Source of the DNA: CAIJXJ01 sp964445115 | GTDB taxonomy: Bacteria > Pseudomonadota > Gammaproteobacteria > Burkholderiales > Methylophilaceae | NCBI GenBank assembly: GCA_964445115.1 | Contig: CAYUJU010000001.1 | Span: 186,001-250,000, forward strand | Length of the DNA stretch: 64,000 nucleotides | Direction of reading: 5' to 3' | Part shown: positions 51,651-60,866 of the stretch, piece after piece | Numbering within the stretch: position 1 is the stretch's first letter | How the letters are laid out: every line of letters starts with the position of its first letter | Program-made: the position numbers and the translations under genes | The notes under the pieces: model-generated | The model's database searches: none | What the model saw: the letters and a program-made list of their open reading frames with translations, nothing else | What the model was told of the DNA's origin: nothing

Positions 51651-51667
51651 GTGGCCATTATAGCCAC
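51651..51667. promoter_or_regulatory. Palindrome in the glgC/glgB divergent spacer
   Basis: GTGGC (51651-51655) and GCCAC (51663-51667) form a perfect inverted repeat around CATTATA, which looks like a -10 core for glgB, 31 nt before its ATG. It may be an operator. Confidence 0.35.
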
Positions 51668-51697
51668 GTTTAACGAATCTATAAAAGGCAAAAAATA

Positions 51698-53878
51698 ATG
51701 GGCACCAAGCAGAAGCACGACCCCCAACTCAACCTGATTCTCGAGGCTCGACATCACAACCCGTTTGCCTGGTTGGGACTGCATCGACAAGACAATGCCT
51801 TCCTCCTGCGCACCTTCCTTCCATACGCCCATCGCGTCTGGCTGCAGACCACCGCCGGCTGGGAGGAAATCCAGCGTACCCACCCCGACGGACTGTACGT
51901 CTGGACCGGCAAGGAAGAGCCCGCTCGCCCCTGTCTGCTCCGCATCGAACAGGATGGTCAGACCTTCGAGCAGCACGATGCGTACACCTTTGGCCCAATG
52001 ACCACGGACCATGATCTCCACTTGTTCGGCGAGGGTCGTCTATTCCGTGCCTACGACATGCTGGGCGCACACCCGACCCAATCGCAAGGGGTCGAAGGCG
52101 TACGTTTCGCCGTTTGGGCTCCCAATGCCGAACGTGTCAGCGTTATCGGTGACTTCAATCGCTGGGATGGCCGTATGCACCCCATGCGTGCGCTTGATTC
52201 CAGCGGCGTGTGGGAACTCTTCATTCCCGGCCTGAACCACGGCAGCCTGTACAAATTCGAAATCCGCAATCGCCATAGCGGCCACACCCTGGTCAAGACC
52301 GACCCCTACGGCGTCAGTTTCGAGATGCGTCCTGGCACTGCCTCACGCATCATGGCCGACACCGCCCATCGCTGGAGCGACACGACATGGATGCAACAGC
52401 GCGCCGCCTCTGACTGGCTGCATGCGCCGATGAACGTTTACGAACTGCACGCCGGCTCATGGCGCCGCGGTCCCAACAACCGTTTCCTGAATTTCCGTGA
52501 ACTGGGCGAACAACTGATTCCCTACGTCAAGGAACTCGGCTTCACCCACATCGAACTCATGCCCATCAGCGAGCATCCGCTGGACGAATCGTGGGGTTAC
52601 CAGACCACCGGCTATTTCGGCGTCAGCAGCCGTTTCGGCACTCCCGACGACTTCCGCGCATTTGTCGATGCCTGCCATCAGGCCAATATCGGCGTTCTGC
52701 TCGACTGGGTGCCAGCGCACTTCCCCAAGGACTCCTGGGCACTGGCCCGCTTCGACGACACGGCCCTGTACGAACACGAAGACCCGCGACTGGGTGAACA
52801 TCAGGACTGGGGCACGCTGATTTTCAACTACGGGCGCAACGAAGTTCGCAACTTCCTCATCTCCAATGCCCATTACTGGCTGGAAGAATTCCATATTGAT
52901 GGCCTGCGTGTGGACGCGGTTGCCTCGATGCTCTACCTGGACTACTCGCGCAAGCACAACGAATGGTTGCCTAACCGCTTCGGCGGGCGCGAGAACCTCG
53001 AAGCCATCGACTTCATGCGCGAACTCAACGTCATGGTGCATGAAGAATTCCCGGGCGCGCTCACTATTGCCGAAGAATCCACCGCTTGGCCAATGATCTC
53101 CCGCCCCGTGTATCTGGGTGGCCTGGGCTTCTCGATGAAATGGAACATGGGCTGGATGAACGACACGCTGGGCTACTTCAAGCAGGACCCCATCCATCGC
53201 CGTTTCCACCATAACTCCCTGACCTTCGGCCAGTTGTACGCCTATACGGAAAACTTTGTGCTGCCGTTCTCGCACGACGAAGTCGTCCACGGCAAACGCT
53301 CGCTTCTGGACAAGATGCCCGGCGATGCCTGGCAAAAGTTCGCCAATCTGCGCCTGCTGCTGACCTATCAGATGACCTATCCAGGCAAGAAGCTCAACTT
53401 CATGGGCAACGAAATCGGTCAAGGGCGTGAGTGGAACGTCGGCGCCGGGCTCGACTGGCAACTGCTGGAAATCAACTGGCACCAAGGCGTGCAGCACCTG
53501 ATGGGTGACCTCGGCAAGCTGTATACCGGTACGCCGGCGCTACACGACCTCGACTTCAGTCACGAAGGCTTTGCCTGGATCGACTGCCATGACGCCGATC
53601 AGTCCATCATCAGCTATCAGCGACGCGCACGCGATGGCTCCTGCGTGCTGGTGCTGCTGAACTTCACCCCGGTCCCGCGCGAGGGCTACCGCATCGGCGT
53701 GCCCCAGGCAGGCAAGTATCAGGAAGTGCTGAACAGCGACGCCGCCTGCTATGGTGGCAGCAACCTCGGCAACGGCGCCGGGCTGCAGTCCGACGATCAG
53801 CCATGGATGGGTTACCCCCATTCAGTCGTGGTAACATTGCCACCTTTGGCAGGACTGATCCTCAAACTCGAGGCATAA
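51698..53878 (+). CDS. glgB: 1,4-alpha-glucan branching enzyme (GH13)
   Basis: The 726-residue branching enzyme is close to the E. coli length. An N-terminal beta-sandwich (about 1-110) and CBM48 (about 120-220, VSVIGDFNRWDGR) precede the GH13 barrel. The catalytic residues are the Asp nucleophile in LRVDAVASMLYLDYSR, Glu in TIAEESTAWP and Asp in FSHDEVVHGKRSLL. It makes the alpha-1,6 branches of glycogen. It is divergent from glgC and 57 nt upstream of pgi. Confidence 0.96.
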   Translation: MGTKQKHDPQLNLILEARHHNPFAWLGLHRQDNAFLLRTFLPYAHRVWLQTTAGWEEIQRTHPDGLYVWTGKEEPARPCLLRIEQDGQTFEQHDAYTFGPMTTDHDLHLFGEGRLFRAYDMLGAHPTQSQGVEGVRFAVWAPNAERVSVIGDFNRWDGRMHPMRALDSSGVWELFIPGLNHGSLYKFEIRNRHSGHTLVKTDPYGVSFEMRPGTASRIMADTAHRWSDTTWMQQRAASDWLHAPMNVYELHAGSWRRGPNNRFLNFRELGEQLIPYVKELGFTHIELMPISEHPLDESWGYQTTGYFGVSSRFGTPDDFRAFVDACHQANIGVLLDWVPAHFPKDSWALARFDDTALYEHEDPRLGEHQDWGTLIFNYGRNEVRNFLISNAHYWLEEFHIDGLRVDAVASMLYLDYSRKHNEWLPNRFGGRENLEAIDFMRELNVMVHEEFPGALTIAEESTAWPMISRPVYLGGLGFSMKWNMGWMNDTLGYFKQDPIHRRFHHNSLTFGQLYAYTENFVLPFSHDEVVHGKRSLLDKMPGDAWQKFANLRLLLTYQMTYPGKKLNFMGNEIGQGREWNVGAGLDWQLLEINWHQGVQHLMGDLGKLYTGTPALHDLDFSHEGFAWIDCHDADQSIISYQRRARDGSCVLVLLNFTPVPREGYRIGVPQAGKYQEVLNSDAACYGGSNLGNGAGLQSDDQPWMGYPHSVVVTLPPLAGLILKLEA

Positions 53879-53935
53879 AATAATTATCCGGCTGACTCTC
53901 GAAGAGATTAACGGAACGCTTTTTCAGGGCACAAC

Positions 53936-55582
53936 ATGTCGAAACTGACCACTTCTCCAATCTGGCGGAGGCTGACCAAGCATCAACAGGAAATCGCGCC
54001 CAGACACATGCGCGAGATGTTCCAGGATGACCCGCAGAGATTTGAAAAGTTTTCCTTACAATTCAATGACATTCTTCTGGATTATTCGAAAAATCGCATC
54101 ACCGAGGAAACCCTTGCGCTGTTGATGCAACTGGCGCGCGAAAGCCACGTCGAAGAATGGCGCGAGCGCATGTTCAGCGGTGAGAAAATCAATTTCACCG
54201 AGAACCGCGCGGTACTGCATACTGCCCTGCGCAACCGCGGCAACAAGCCCGTTCTGGTAGACGGCAAGGACGTCATGCCGGATGTGAATCGCGTGCTGAA
54301 GCAGATGCGCGAGTTCACAGAGAGAGTGCGTAGCGGCGCCTGGAAGGGTTATACCGGCAAGCCCATCACCGATATCGTCAACATCGGCATCGGCGGTTCC
54401 GACCTGGGTCCGTTCATGGCCTGCACGGCGCTGAAGCCGTTCAGTCGCCCGGACCTGCACGCCCATTTCGTTTCCAACGTCGATGGCGCTCATCTGGGCA
54501 TGACGTTGCAGAAGTGTGATCCGGAAACCACGCTGTTCATCGTGGCATCCAAGACCTTTACCACGCAGGAAACCCTGACCAACGCGCGTTCCGCACGCAA
54601 GTGGTTTCTGGAGAAGGCCAAGGACGAGGAGCAGATTGCCAAGCATTTCGTCGCACTGTCGACCAACGCGACAGAAGTCGCCAAGTTCGGTATCGACACC
54701 GCCAACATGTTCGAATTCTGGGACTGGGTCGGCGGCCGTTATTCGCTGTGGTCCTCCATCGGCCTCTCCATCGCCCTCAACATTGGCATGGATAACTTTG
54801 AAGCCATGCTGCAGGGTGCTTACGAGATGGACCAGCATTTCCGCACCACGCCGCTGGAGAAGAATCTGCCAGTGGTGATGGCCATGATCGGCATCTGGTA
54901 CAACAACTTCTTCGGTGCACAGACGCACGCAATCCTGCCCTACGACCAGACACTGTCACGCTTCTCCGCCTATTTCCAACAGGGCGACATGGAAAGTAAC
55001 GGCAAGTTCGTCGATCGTGAAGGCAAACGTGTCGATTTCGACACCGGCCCGATCATCTGGGGCGAACCCGGTACCAATGGCCAGCATGCGTTCTATCAGT
55101 TGATCCATCAAGGGACCCGCATGGTGCCCTGCGATTTCCTGATGCCGATAGAAACCCAGTACCCGCTGGGCGAACACCATGAAATCCTGTTCTCCAACTT
55201 CCTCGCTCAAACCCAGGCGTTGATGCAAGGCAAGACTGCTGATGAAGCCCGTGCAGAACTCGAGGCAGCCGGCGTCAAGGGCGAGGAACTCGAACTGCTG
55301 TTGCTGCATAAGGTGTTCCGGGGCAATCGTCCGACCAACTCCATCCTGTTCCAGAAACTCGACCCGCGCACGCTAGGCATGCTGATCGCGCTCTACGAGC
55401 ACAAGATCTTCGTGCAGGGTATCGTATGGAACATCAACTCCTTCGATCAATGGGGCGTGGAACTGGGCAAGCAACTGGCGCAGAAGATCTATCCGCAACT
55501 GGGCGGCAAGCAGACGGTGCAAGACCACGACGCCTCCACCAATGGGTTGATCAACCACTACAAGAAGCACCGTCCGGCGTGA
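53936..55582 (+). CDS. pgi: Glucose-6-phosphate isomerase
   Basis: The 548-residue enzyme interconverts glucose-6-phosphate and fructose-6-phosphate, linking the glycogen genes to glycolysis. Signature segments are IGIGGSDLGP, FVSNVDGAHL, the catalytic GTNGQHAFYQLIHQGT and QGIVWNINSFDQWGVELGK. The length is that of the classical bacterial enzyme. Its TGA overlaps the ATG of the following gene by one base (TGATG). Confidence 0.97.
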   Translation: MSKLTTSPIWRRLTKHQQEIAPRHMREMFQDDPQRFEKFSLQFNDILLDYSKNRITEETLALLMQLARESHVEEWRERMFSGEKINFTENRAVLHTALRNRGNKPVLVDGKDVMPDVNRVLKQMREFTERVRSGAWKGYTGKPITDIVNIGIGGSDLGPFMACTALKPFSRPDLHAHFVSNVDGAHLGMTLQKCDPETTLFIVASKTFTTQETLTNARSARKWFLEKAKDEEQIAKHFVALSTNATEVAKFGIDTANMFEFWDWVGGRYSLWSSIGLSIALNIGMDNFEAMLQGAYEMDQHFRTTPLEKNLPVVMAMIGIWYNNFFGAQTHAILPYDQTLSRFSAYFQQGDMESNGKFVDREGKRVDFDTGPIIWGEPGTNGQHAFYQLIHQGTRMVPCDFLMPIETQYPLGEHHEILFSNFLAQTQALMQGKTADEARAELEAAGVKGEELELLLLHKVFRGNRPTNSILFQKLDPRTLGMLIALYEHKIFVQGIVWNINSFDQWGVELGKQLAQKIYPQLGGKQTVQDHDASTNGLINHYKKHRPA

Positions 55583-56061
55583 TGCCGGACGCCGACTGGC
55601 TTGCACGGCATGTGCGCCTCCTGCGCACGAGCTATCAGCACTGGACCGGTCAGGATCTGCTGACTTCGAACATCGACAGCCCCCAGGCTGTTGATGTGCT
55701 GGAACAGGCAGACTTTGCGGTCGTGTCGCACGGCACGCAGGCCGACCCCATCTTCAACTACGCTAACGCCTTGGCACTGCGCCTGTTCGAGACTTCGTGG
55801 GCCGCTTTCACCGCCATGCCTTCGCGTCTCTCTGCGGAACCGCTGATCCAGTCGGAACGGGATCGGCTACTAGCGCGCGTCACACAGCATGGATGGATCG
55901 ATAACTACACGGGTATCCGCATCTCGCAACAGGGCAAGCGATTTGTGATTCGCAATGCCACCGTGTGGAATCTACTGGACGAGTCTGGCCAGCCATACGG
56001 CCAGGCCGCGCTGATCAAGGATTGGGAGCCGCTGCCATCCCCCGCACAGGAGCAAGCATGA
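55582..56061 (+). CDS. MEKHLA (PAS-like) domain protein
   Basis: The ATG at 55582 gives 159 residues beginning MPDADWLARHVRLLRTSYQH. The whole protein looks like a MEKHLA domain: ADPIFNYANALALRLFETSW, then RLSAEPLIQSERDRLLARV and IRNATVWNLLDESGQPYGQ. The domain is related to PAS and may sense a ligand or redox state; no output domain is attached. Translation is coupled to pgi by the TGATG overlap and to the next gene by ATGA. Confidence 0.75.
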   Translation: MPDADWLARHVRLLRTSYQHWTGQDLLTSNIDSPQAVDVLEQADFAVVSHGTQADPIFNYANALALRLFETSWAAFTAMPSRLSAEPLIQSERDRLLARVTQHGWIDNYTGIRISQQGKRFVIRNATVWNLLDESGQPYGQAALIKDWEPLPSPAQEQA

Positions 56062-56360
56062 AATTCAACGACCTCGCCATCGGCGACCGCTTCCTATTCG
56101 AAGGGATGGAATACACAAAGACCAGCCCGATCCTTGCGATGTCGCAGGAAGGCAAGCCTAGGATGATCCGCAAATCAGCGATGCTCGCCCCCATCGATGG
56201 CCAGGTCGCAATACCGCCCGAAGCACCGGCGAACGACATGCTGGACCGCAAGCAAACCCTTCGCGCCTTCGAGGCGTTTTACCTGACGTGCAGCAAGCTC
56301 GTCGGCGACAATCCGGAGCTGGCGCTGGCGCGGCGCAAGTTCCTGAATGCCCTCAAATAA
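56058..56360 (+). CDS. Conserved-type 100-residue protein of unknown function
   Basis: This begins MKFNDLAIGDRFLFEGMEYT. The N-terminal half is strand-rich and reads like a small beta-barrel (FLFEGMEYTKTSPILAMSQE). The C-terminal half is helical (MLDRKQTLRAFEAFYLTCSK). The start is fixed by the overlap with the MEKHLA gene (ATGA). I recognise no family function. It forms a unit with pgi and the MEKHLA gene. Confidence 0.65.
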   Translation: MKFNDLAIGDRFLFEGMEYTKTSPILAMSQEGKPRMIRKSAMLAPIDGQVAIPPEAPANDMLDRKQTLRAFEAFYLTCSKLVGDNPELALARRKFLNALK

Positions 56361-56447
56361 TTCCGCTCACCATCGCCCTGGCTTCTGACGGAAACGCTAC
56401 AATTCCCGAGCGTTCCCCATCCACGTGGTAATTTCCCGGAGGCAAGC

Positions 56448-56702
56448 ATGAAAAAACTGACGGTCAAGATCGAACTGGATATGGAGATTCCCGACGACTG
56501 GGACATTCTGGAGCATCCCGATGGCGTTCCAGTGCTCGACATCGGCGATGGTCAATACATGTACATGAGTTTTCTGCCGATGTTCACGCGCGAACTAAAA
56601 CCGGAATCGGACTGGACCAGCGCCTGCTCCGATGCGTTTTCGGAACAGGTCATCGAGATGGTGCAGGGTGAAGAAGTCGAGATGAAGATCGTGGTGAACT
56701 AA
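56448..56702 (+). CDS. Small acidic hypothetical protein
   Basis: This 84-residue acidic protein begins MKKLTVKIELDMEIPDDWDI. A GGAGG ribosome site supports the start. The pattern of strands and acidic helices (FSEQVIEMVQGEEVEMKIV) suggests a small soluble cytoplasmic protein. No cofactor motif is seen and I do not recognise the family. Confidence 0.6.
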   Translation: MKKLTVKIELDMEIPDDWDILEHPDGVPVLDIGDGQYMYMSFLPMFTRELKPESDWTSACSDAFSEQVIEMVQGEEVEMKIVVN

Positions 56703-56760
56703 ACCACGACGATCCGGGGCAGATACGTGTTTACGCTCAGAAAAAACGACATGCCCCGCC

Positions 56761-57066
56761 TCAGAATGTCGGCAGCCCCTTGAGGGTCATGCCTGGCACA
56801 TAGGTGCCATCGATGTCGACCGTCTCGTGGCCATCGGCCCCGCTGACCACCTTCAGCTTGGGACCGGGCACCAAGCTGCCGGCTTGCTTGAAAATGGTGA
56901 ATACGTCATCTCCGGCGCGAATCGCCTGAATCACCTCTTCCACCCCGACCAGCTTCGGCGCCGCCACCCACTCCTTGCCGCTACGTATCACCGGGCCCAT
57001 CTTGGCCTGGATGACACGGGTGTTGGTCGGGTCGAATCGGACTTCGGTCACGGCGAGAACGGGCAT
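56761..57066 (-). CDS. Small hypothetical protein
   Basis: This 101-residue protein starts at ATG 57066 (MPVLAVTEVRFDPTNTRVIQ) with an AAGG ribosome site; a TTG at 57090 is less likely. It is strand-rich, with VAAPKLVGVEEVIQAIRAGD and a C-terminal VDIDGTYVPGMTLKGLPTF. There is no signal peptide. I do not recognise a function. It stands between convergent and co-directional small genes upstream of selO's end. Confidence 0.6.
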   Translation of the reverse strand: MPVLAVTEVRFDPTNTRVIQAKMGPVIRSGKEWVAAPKLVGVEEVIQAIRAGDDVFTIFKQAGSLVPGPKLKVVSGADGHETVDIDGTYVPGMTLKGLPTF

Positions 57067-57138
57067 GGGGCGTACCTTATGGAGAATCAAGCCGTGATTT
57101 TAGGGCATATTCATGGAATCCGCCCGCCACCTTTTACC

Positions 57139-58608
57139 TCACGTGCCACAAAAGGTCTGGTACACACGCTGGTTGGGTTCCGGTAAAACGCAGTAGCGAT
57201 CAGGCTGCCGGGGCACACGATAAGGATCCGCAAGCACCTCCAGCAATGCCACAGTCGCTTCGAGATTCCCTTCGGTTTCCGCCTGCAATAGCGCCTCCTC
57301 GACCAAATGATTGCGTGGAATCACCACCGGATTAACCGAGCGCATCAGGCCACGGGCAGTTTCCAATCCACCCGGCTGACGGGTAGCCCTTGCCAGCCAG
57401 CGTTCGTACCAGTCACCGAAGATGGCTTGCTCGAACACCGCCGGCTTCTCATTGCCGGCGAGGGCGACAAAGGTGTTGGTGAAATCTGCCTTGGCCAGTT
57501 GCATACAGGTCAACAGGCTTTCCGCGAGCGCGCTGTCGCCCTCCTCCGCATTTGACCAGCCCAGTTTGGCACGGATACCTTCGATCCAGTGTGACTGGTA
57601 AAGCGCCGGGAAGGACAGGATCTCGATTTCGGCCAACCGCACCGCCTCTTCCGGATCGGCGTGCAGTAGCGGCAACAGGGTTTCGGCGAACCGTGCCAGA
57701 TTCCATTGCGCGATCTTGGGCTGGTTGCCGTAGGCGTAGCGCCCCTGATGATCGATGGAACTGAACACCGTGTGCACGCTGAACTCGTCCATGAAAGCGC
57801 ACGGGCCGTAGTCGATGGTCTGCCCGGCAATCGCCATGTTGTCGGTATTCATCACGCCATGAATGAATCCAACCAGCATCCACTTCGACACCAGCGCGGC
57901 CTGTCGTGCCATGACGGCCTGCAACAAGGCGAGGTAAGGATGATCGGCTTCCACCAGTTCAGGGAAATGGCGCTGGATGGCGTAGTCGGCCAGCGCGCGT
58001 ACATGGTCGATGTTGCCAGTCGCGGCCGCGTACTCAAAGGTGCCTACCCGGAGGTGACTTTCGGCCACCCGCGTCAACACAGCCCCGGGCAAGGGTTGGT
58101 CGCGCATCACGGCCTGGCCGGTCAGCACCACCGCCAGGCTACGGGTAGTCGGAATGCCCAGCGCCTGCATCGCTTCGCTGATGATGTACTCACGCAACAT
58201 CGGACCGAGCGCAGCCAAACCGTCGCCGCGCCGCGAATAGGGCGTCCGTCCGGCCCCCTTCAACTGGATATCGAAGCGCTGGCCATCGGGGGCGACATGC
58301 TCGCCCAAGAGGATGGCGCGCCCGTCCCCTAGCATGGTGAAGTGTCCAAACTGGTGCCCGGCGTAAGCCTGGGCGATAGGTTTGGCCCCTGCCGGTAAAG
58401 CGTTGCCGGAAAATACCGCAGCCGCCGTTTCGGCCGAAAAAGGTTCAGGGGATATGCCAAGCGCGTTGAGCAAGGGCCGGTTGAGCAGCACCAGATGGGG
58501 TGCCGCCACGCGCGATGGCGTGACAGGCGCATAAAAATTCGCCGGTAACTCGGCATAGCTATGCACGAAATTCCAGGAATGGCTGGCTTGCGGATCAGGC
58601 GTTTGCAT
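57139..58608 (-). CDS. selO: SelO family protein adenylyltransferase (YdiU)
   Basis: The ATG at 58608 gives 489 residues beginning MQTPDPQASHSWNFVHSYAE. The kinase-like fold shows KGAGRTPYSRRGDGLAALGP, NTDNMAIAGQTIDYGPCAF (metal-binding Asn and Asp) and MDEF. SelO enzymes transfer AMP to Ser/Thr/Tyr of target proteins and help redox balance. The C-terminus is ...TFCGT, with Cys third from the end, the place of selenocysteine in animal SelO. It is divergent from dbpA. Confidence 0.93.
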   Translation of the reverse strand: MQTPDPQASHSWNFVHSYAELPANFYAPVTPSRVAAPHLVLLNRPLLNALGISPEPFSAETAAAVFSGNALPAGAKPIAQAYAGHQFGHFTMLGDGRAILLGEHVAPDGQRFDIQLKGAGRTPYSRRGDGLAALGPMLREYIISEAMQALGIPTTRSLAVVLTGQAVMRDQPLPGAVLTRVAESHLRVGTFEYAAATGNIDHVRALADYAIQRHFPELVEADHPYLALLQAVMARQAALVSKWMLVGFIHGVMNTDNMAIAGQTIDYGPCAFMDEFSVHTVFSSIDHQGRYAYGNQPKIAQWNLARFAETLLPLLHADPEEAVRLAEIEILSFPALYQSHWIEGIRAKLGWSNAEEGDSALAESLLTCMQLAKADFTNTFVALAGNEKPAVFEQAIFGDWYERWLARATRQPGGLETARGLMRSVNPVVIPRNHLVEEALLQAETEGNLEATVALLEVLADPYRVPRQPDRYCVLPEPNQRVYQTFCGT

Positions 58609-58748
58609 GAAATGGCAGTCAAAAAGGCACAAGAATGTGGCATATTACCTGACAATTTTACTAAGGTATAACCCGGTTCACGCGTCACAGCAACCTGACG
58701 TACATTTTTTGCGCAGACAGACGACGGCGTAGCAAGGATAATGGCAGC

Positions 58749-60155
58749 ATGGAAACTATCTCCCCCACCACGGACAACATCCCCTTCGACACCCTCCAGT
58801 TGCCACAGGGCATCCTCGACAACCTGAAGCAACTCGAATACTTCACCATGACGCCGATCCAGGCAGCCAGCCTGCCGATTGCACTGGCCGGGCAGGACCT
58901 GATCGCGCAGGCCAAAACCGGCAGCGGCAAGACCGCGGCATTTTCACTCGGTCTGCTGATGCGACTGGACCCCAAACAGTATGCGGTGCAGGCGCTGGTG
59001 CTATGCCCGACGCGTGAACTCGCAGACCAGGTCACACAGGAAATCCGGCGGCTGGCCCGCTTTGCGGGCAACGTCAAGATTCTCACGCTCTGTGGTGGCA
59101 CGCCCATGCGCCCTCAAACCGCGAGCCTGGAACACGGTGCCCACATCGTTGTAGGCACCCCGGGACGCCTGATGGACCATCTCTCGCGAGGTACGTTGCA
59201 GCTCGACCAGCTCAACACCCTGGTGCTGGACGAGGCGGATCGCATGCTGGAAATGGGGTTTTATGACGACATCGCCTACATTGCCGATCATTGCCCGATC
59301 CGGCGACAGACCCTGATGTTCTCCGCCACTTACCCCGAAGGGGTGGCACAAATTGCCCGCGACTTCATGCGCCAGCCTCAAGAGGTCATGCTCGCGGAGC
59401 AACATGCCCATGACAAAATCCGCCAGCGCTTTTACGAAATCAAGCACGACGAGCGCCTTCAAGCCGTGGCGACTTTGCTCAAGCATTACCGGCCGCAAAG
59501 CACGCTGGCGTTCTGCAACACCAAGCAGCAATGCCGAGACTTGGTTGACCTGCTGCACGCACAAGGCATCACTGCGCTGACCTTGAACGGCGATATGGAA
59601 CAGCGCGAACGCGATCAGGTGTTGATCCAGTTCGCCAATCGCAGCTGCACCGTGCTGGTCGCTACTGACGTCGCAGCACGCGGGCTGGATATCGAGCGCA
59701 TCGAAGCCGTCATCAATGTCGACGTCACGCCCGATCCGGAGGTCCACGTCCACCGCATCGGCCGCACGGGACGCGGCGACGAGGCTGGCTGGGCGTTCAG
59801 CCTGTGCAGCCCGGCCAACCGGCGGCGAATCGAAACGATCGCACAGACCGCTGGCTTCACGCCCGAATGGCACACCCTGGGCTCGCTGCAGGACAGCAGC
59901 CAGGCGCCGTTGACGCCGCCGATGGTTACCCTGCTGCTACTCGGCGGGCGCAAGGAGAAAATTCGTCCCGGCGACGTGCTGGGCGCTCTGACGGCGGATG
60001 GGACGTTCACGCGCGACCAGATCGGCAAAATCAACGTGACCGATCAGAACACCTATGTTGCCGTCGCCCGTGAAATCGCGACACAGGCCCTGCAAAAGCT
60101 GGCTGAAGGCAAGGTCAAGGGTAAGAACGTCAAGCCGCGCCTGCTGGAATCCTGA
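58749..60155 (+). CDS. dbpA: ATP-dependent RNA helicase DbpA (DEAD-box)
   Basis: The 468-residue helicase has motif I AKTGSGKT, motif II VLDEADRML, motif III FSAT and motif VI HRIGRTGRG. Its C-terminal domain (LLLLGGRKEKIRPGDVLGAL, VKGKNVKPRLLES) is the DbpA-specific RNA-binding module that recognises hairpin 92 of 23S rRNA. It assists late 50S assembly. The Q motif is FFTMTPIQAASLP-like near residues 31-43. Confidence 0.93.
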   Translation: METISPTTDNIPFDTLQLPQGILDNLKQLEYFTMTPIQAASLPIALAGQDLIAQAKTGSGKTAAFSLGLLMRLDPKQYAVQALVLCPTRELADQVTQEIRRLARFAGNVKILTLCGGTPMRPQTASLEHGAHIVVGTPGRLMDHLSRGTLQLDQLNTLVLDEADRMLEMGFYDDIAYIADHCPIRRQTLMFSATYPEGVAQIARDFMRQPQEVMLAEQHAHDKIRQRFYEIKHDERLQAVATLLKHYRPQSTLAFCNTKQQCRDLVDLLHAQGITALTLNGDMEQRERDQVLIQFANRSCTVLVATDVAARGLDIERIEAVINVDVTPDPEVHVHRIGRTGRGDEAGWAFSLCSPANRRRIETIAQTAGFTPEWHTLGSLQDSSQAPLTPPMVTLLLLGGRKEKIRPGDVLGALTADGTFTRDQIGKINVTDQNTYVAVAREIATQALQKLAEGKVKGKNVKPRLLES

Positions 60156-60238
60156 GGCTGCACGGTAGCAACTCGGGCCAATCAGGCATAGACTCAACCA
60201 TGTCATCCTCGTTCCTCGTCATCAGAAAGGAGAACACC

Positions 60239-60709
60239 ATGAAAAACGTTTACACCCTGCTCTTGCCGTTCGCACTGCTTGCCAGTGCAAACGCCGGCGC
60301 CGCCTACAACTGCCCGTCCGGCAGCAGCACTGGCGGCGGATGGACCCCGCCGGAATGCACGCAGGCCGCCAGCGTGGTTTGCGCCGATTGCGGCACGGTC
60401 GATAGCATCAACGCCGTCGAAACCGAAGATGCCTCCGGGCTCGGCGCTGCTGCCGGCGCGGTCGCAGGCGGCCTGCTGGGGAACCAGGTCGGCAAGGGCA
60501 AGGGCCGCACCTTGTCCACCATCGTCGGCGCCGTTGGCGGCGGCGTTGCCGGCCATTACGGCGAGAAGTACCTGCGCAAGAAAACCCGATGGGATGTCAT
60601 CGTGCTGATGGAAGATGGCTCTCGCCGGTCCGTCAGCTTCGATGCCGACCCCGGCTTCCAGGCCGGCGACAAGGTCAAGGTGAGCAGCGGCAGCCTGACG
60701 CGTCGCTAA
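60239..60709 (+). CDS. Secreted glycine-zipper protein
   Basis: The start ATG at 60239 has the ribosome site AGAAAGGAG and gives 156 residues. A signal peptide (MKNVYTLLLPFALLASANAG) is followed by a Cys-containing segment (CADCGTVDSI). Then comes a glycine-zipper 2TM region (LGAAAGAVAGGLLGNQVGKG) and a strand-rich end. It resembles SlyB/Rick_17kDa-type envelope proteins, but there is no lipobox Cys at the signal cleavage site. The role is unknown, perhaps envelope stability. A strong terminator follows. Confidence 0.78.
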   Translation: MKNVYTLLLPFALLASANAGAAYNCPSGSSTGGGWTPPECTQAASVVCADCGTVDSINAVETEDASGLGAAAGAVAGGLLGNQVGKGKGRTLSTIVGAVGGGVAGHYGEKYLRKKTRWDVIVLMEDGSRRSVSFDADPGFQAGDKVKVSSGSLTRR

Positions 60710-60730
60710 TCCCGTTTTACCCACCCCCAA

Positions 60731-60750
60731 GACGGCGCTACGGCGCCGTC
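60731..60750 (+). terminator. Rho-independent terminator after the glycine-zipper gene
   Basis: GACGGCGC (60731-60738) pairs with GCGCCGTC (60743-60750) around a TACG tetraloop, followed by seven T. Confidence 0.93.
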
Positions 60751-60866
60751 TTTTTTTGTCCGCATATTCTGTCCGCACTCTGGCTTCACCTTCACCACAC
60801 ACAAGCCCATCGTCGACACACATTCGGGCGGCATCCTGCAGTCTCCATACCCACAGGGAGACCACC

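Noticed and set aside
60774..60795. Possible CreB site (TTCAC-N6-TTCAC) upstream of creD
   Set aside because: TTCAC occurs at 60785-60789 and 60791-60795, a 6-bp rather than 11-bp period. With the right spacing only a CGCAC/TTCAC pair is found, so the match is too weak.
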